A model generated the notes under the pieces. That model ran no database searches and was not told where the DNA came from. It saw only the letters and a list, made by a program, of their open reading frames with translations. A program made the position numbers and the translations under genes. 64,000 nucleotides of DNA from Pseudisothecium myosuroides (lineage: Eukaryota; Streptophyta; Bryopsida; Hypnales; Lembophyllaceae): NCBI GenBank assembly GCA_951799445.1, contig OX637293.1:20398001-20462000 (forward strand). The letters are read 5' to 3'. How positions within the stretch are numbered: position 1 is the stretch's first letter; each line of letters begins with the position of its first letter. Shown one piece after another: positions 61,371 to 64,000 of this stretch.

Positions 61371-63906
61371 TCACCCAAACGGGATGACTTCACCTTCAGA
61401 TTCAGCTAGCTTGGAATACGCAGCCTGAAGTTGCTTCGTCACCGGACCCACTTGGTCATCTCCAATCTGCCGACCATCGATCTCCAGAACCTGAGTAGCA
61501 CACAAAACCAAGTCAGCACTTCAAATAGACCAGACTCTTTCCGTCACTGTCTGTTAGCATTCTCACCAATATGTACTTCCATTGGGAGGTTGCTGTAGAA
61601 GCTCAGCAGAGATCGAGGTACAAGAGCCAAACTCTCTTGGGGTCAAATTTTCGATCACCGAGTCTGATGGTTTCTTATGCAGTCATCATTGAAAGTAGGA
61701 GACTGTACACCAGAATATAACCTCATTTGTACTCACAAATCAGTGGCCATAGACATTTAGCCAATTCATGCTTACACCACTGGCTAATTAAGGATAATGA
61801 CGTGTACTGGACGAGATGGATTTGCTGTTGGTAACAGGGTTAGTATAGGACACAGGATCAGGTTCAAAAATGGTTTATTTATCTACCTTACAGCTTGGAT
61901 GATGCATCAACACTAGGCTTAAAATAATATCGAAGGTGCAGAACCTCAGAAAGTAGATGTGTAGATTGGGATCCACTTACAGAAGTCAGTTCTCCCATTG
62001 TACCAGTTGTCCACACCTGAAAATGTGAACATTAAAAAAAACATGTAATGGCGTATAAAACGTTGAAATAAGACATTTGACAGCATTTCATTATGGAAAA
62101 TCAGTGAAGAACCTCCATGTATTCAAAAAGCATCACGAAGAGCATTCCAATAACGAAGCGCAGGAAAAATCTCGACATGGACACCTCTTGTGATGAAGTC
62201 ATAACGCCACTGAATGATACTCATTTAGCTGAAGCAAACTATGTTCGCCAAAATTCCAAACATTAAGCTTCTCTGGAGACGGCCACAATGAAGAATGAGA
62301 GTGGTCAACTCTGTTGTCATACCTCATCAGCTGTGTGAAACTCCGTAAGACTAACTCTTCGCTCCTCCATTGGAAATCCCTCCTTCTGGACAAGGCCGAT
62401 CACCTACGCAAAGCAGGCGAGGGAACAAGCATGACTTTTGCAAGAACTTAATCCGCGAAGAGATATTTGCAGAAGCTGAAAGTTGTCCAAGCCACAAAAT
62501 GCTCGGTTTTACTTCCCTGTGTTGAAATTTAACGACTTTAGTGGAAAATTATTGGTAGGGGAATACTCACTGTAGCACGTGTAATGCCTGGGAGGCAGTA
62601 GTCAGCATGAGGAGTCAAAACCCGTCCTTTCTTCACCATGAACTGCAACTCATGTATTTCAGATTGTCACAACATCTGCTGAACTACTCAGCAGAAAAAG
62701 GGTTATAAGAAACAAATAATCCTAAGAACGTCGCCTGCAGCAAATAATCAAACGTCACTTTGTCTGCACATCAGTGTAGAAACTGTTTCGCAAAGATTAG
62801 CGCCCATAAATTGCCATCGAAGAAATTTCTTCAAGAAAATTTCAAGAATTTCCTTCGATGGCCACTTACAGGCGCAATTAGCCATCAGACATCAAACTAG
62901 ACTCTTAGAATGAACTAAAAGGTGGAAAAGCACATGAGGAAAAAACTCACAACGTTTGCAGCAGTAGTTTGAGAAACAAATCCGTCACAATCAAGCATGA
63001 GAGCGTCTCCAGCGCCAGCCAAATTTCCTTCCACCTGCATAACAAGCCTCACGAAATGCTCGTGAAAGCAATGTCAAATCTATATCGCGGATCAAAATCT
63101 GGAATAAATCATCAACTTGCTACATACTCTGGCACAAGGTTCACTGACCAGAAGACCCCAACCCCCTCCCCACCCCCCTTCCCCAGATATTCTTGGAAAC
63201 CTGACATTGTACAACCGTTCCTAACATGAGCCCAGCCAATTGTAATGCAGCTAAGTTTTCCAGAATACCTCTAGGGGCGGGTCTCAACTACTTGTGACCA
63301 TAGTAAACTTGCCAATCACCACACAGGCAAAATTCAAACCCTTCTCCATCTCCACATAAATATAGAGACTTTCATGTTTTGAAATTTGGCATGATTATTA
63401 AATGTCATGTTAAGATTCACCTTCAAAAAACAAAATGTAAAAAGATTTCTTCCTACAAATTTTATTGCAATTTGAAGGTGATGAAGCTCAAATCTAGTTA
63501 AAAATTCCTTGCAACCAATGACCACACGGTGTGCGGTCATTGGGCGGTGATACAAAATTTTGTTCCCATCACAATTGAATTGGTAGTTGAATTGTGCGGT
63601 TAGTGTTTGGTCATTGGAGGGGTGGTGTACGGTTAGTGTTTGGTCATTGGAAGTTGTTGTGCAGTGATTGGATGCGTGCGGTAAATGGCCGGTTTACTCT
63701 ACTAGTGACTGGTGGATGTAAGAATATGAAAGTGAAGTCCATGTCAAACAATACCCACGAAAAGAGAATGATTTAGTGTGAGCAAAAGAACTAGACAACA
63801 AATTGTACAAACTACGCACGCAGATCATATGCTGTAATCAAGGTATACTAACCTTCGCTAGTATGTTGTTGATGAGATTGTTGTGGTGGATCTTTGAGTC
63901 CAAGCT
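61371..63906 (-). CDS. class IV PLP-dependent aminotransferase (BCAT/D-amino-acid aminotransferase-like), C-terminal exons; gene continues off the right edge
   Basis: Six exons, minus strand: 63906-63853, 63034-62951, 62642-62571, 62403-62323, 62016-61981, 61490-61371. All junctions are phase 0 with GT-AG borders, giving 148 codons plus a TGA at 61371-61373. Family landmarks in order are SLDSKIHHNNLINNILAK, a DALMLD-DGFVS block, KKGRVLTPHADYCLPGITRAT, EERRVSLTEFHTADE, the cofactor-phosphate motif VWTTGTMGELTS, and IGDDQVGPVTKQLQ near the end. This matches plant fold-type IV aminotransferases such as At3g05190/At5g27410, related to branched-chain aminotransferases. The catalytic lysine and the N-terminal half, including any plastid transit peptide, lie beyond base 64000. 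Oddity: the position expected to be the Glu that holds the PLP ring nitrogen (S-E-x-x-x-x-N) reads Gln, codon CAA at 62971-62969. Confidence 0.9.
62797..62880. mobile_element. foldback mini-element inside an aminotransferase intron
   Basis: Arms TTAGCGCCCATAAATTGCCA...CGAAG and its inverted partner ending GGCGCAATTA pair over about 30 bp (CCATCGAAG / CTTCGATGG core). It lies in the intron 62643-62950 and would form a hairpin in the pre-mRNA. Confidence 0.6.
63590..63652. repeat. direct repeat GCGGTTAGTGTTTGGTCATTGG, two units
   Basis: Two copies of CGGTTAGTGTTTGGTCATTGG (about 63597 and 63629). Just to the left, CAATGACCACACGGTGTGCGGTCATTG (63518-63544) is a short palindrome using the same GGTCATTG word. 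Within an intron of the aminotransferase gene. Confidence 0.6.
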
Positions 63907-64000
63907 CTGCACGTAGAAAAACACGAGTGTATGAATACGTTTGTGAAGTAAGTCATCTCAATTGCTTTCTGAGGAAAAAAATGCATTGCTTAGGAAATGA

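Noticed and set aside
1..64000. A novel multi-gene system or gene cluster
   Set aside because: The recognisable genes are unrelated conserved plant genes in mixed orientation; no shared regulation or functional link is visible.

Overview
This window is nuclear DNA of a land plant. The evidence is a complete RAPTOR gene of the plant type, a plant WD40-like gene resembling Arabidopsis At4g14310, a plant bL31-type ribosomal protein gene, part of a plant class IV aminotransferase gene, many short GT-AG introns, and AT-rich spacers full of small transposons. The short introns and the mobile-element load suggest a seedless plant such as a moss or another bryophyte. That is inference; no marker in the window fixes the species.

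Layout. Bases 1-14,700 hold no convincing gene. They are a patchwork of non-autonomous DNA transposons: an approximately 0.9 kb family flanked by TTAA (five copies here, four of them in two shared-TTAA pairs), a pogo-like TA-flanked element, and three other families with terminal inverted repeats (TIRs). From 14,720 to 17,297, on the minus strand, lie a four-exon plant protein of unknown function and an intact bL31-like gene, separated by a five-unit minisatellite. Bases 17,550-18,690 are a diverged tandem duplication in which only one unit carries a 397 bp MITE (miniature inverted-repeat transposable element).

Bases 20,047-31,513 (minus) are RAPTOR, the substrate-recruiting subunit of the TOR kinase complex. 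I could resolve 24 coding exons whose phases all agree and which sum to 1,372 codons plus a stop. Bases 31.5-33.7 kb are its GC-richer upstream region, with a perfect-looking hairpin and a local tandem duplication. Bases 33.7-51 kb are gene-poor and contain a textbook non-autonomous CACTA element, a 5'-truncated LINE tail, a second pogo-like MITE, and other inverted-repeat elements.

Bases 53,371-57,585 (plus) are the At4g14310-like gene in five exons (1,102 codons). Just upstream is a short stretch resembling the start of a type II peroxiredoxin, apparently frameshifted. Bases 61,371-63,906 (minus) are the last six exons of a class IV aminotransferase gene that continues beyond the right edge. 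Its pyridoxal-phosphate (PLP) ring-binding glutamate position reads as glutamine.

The genes are ordinary, independently transcribed housekeeping or regulatory genes and do not form a pathway. I saw no undescribed multi-gene system. The most unusual material is the TTAA-flanked transposon family, its shared-TTAA pairs, and several cases where an element can be compared with an empty copy of its own insertion site.
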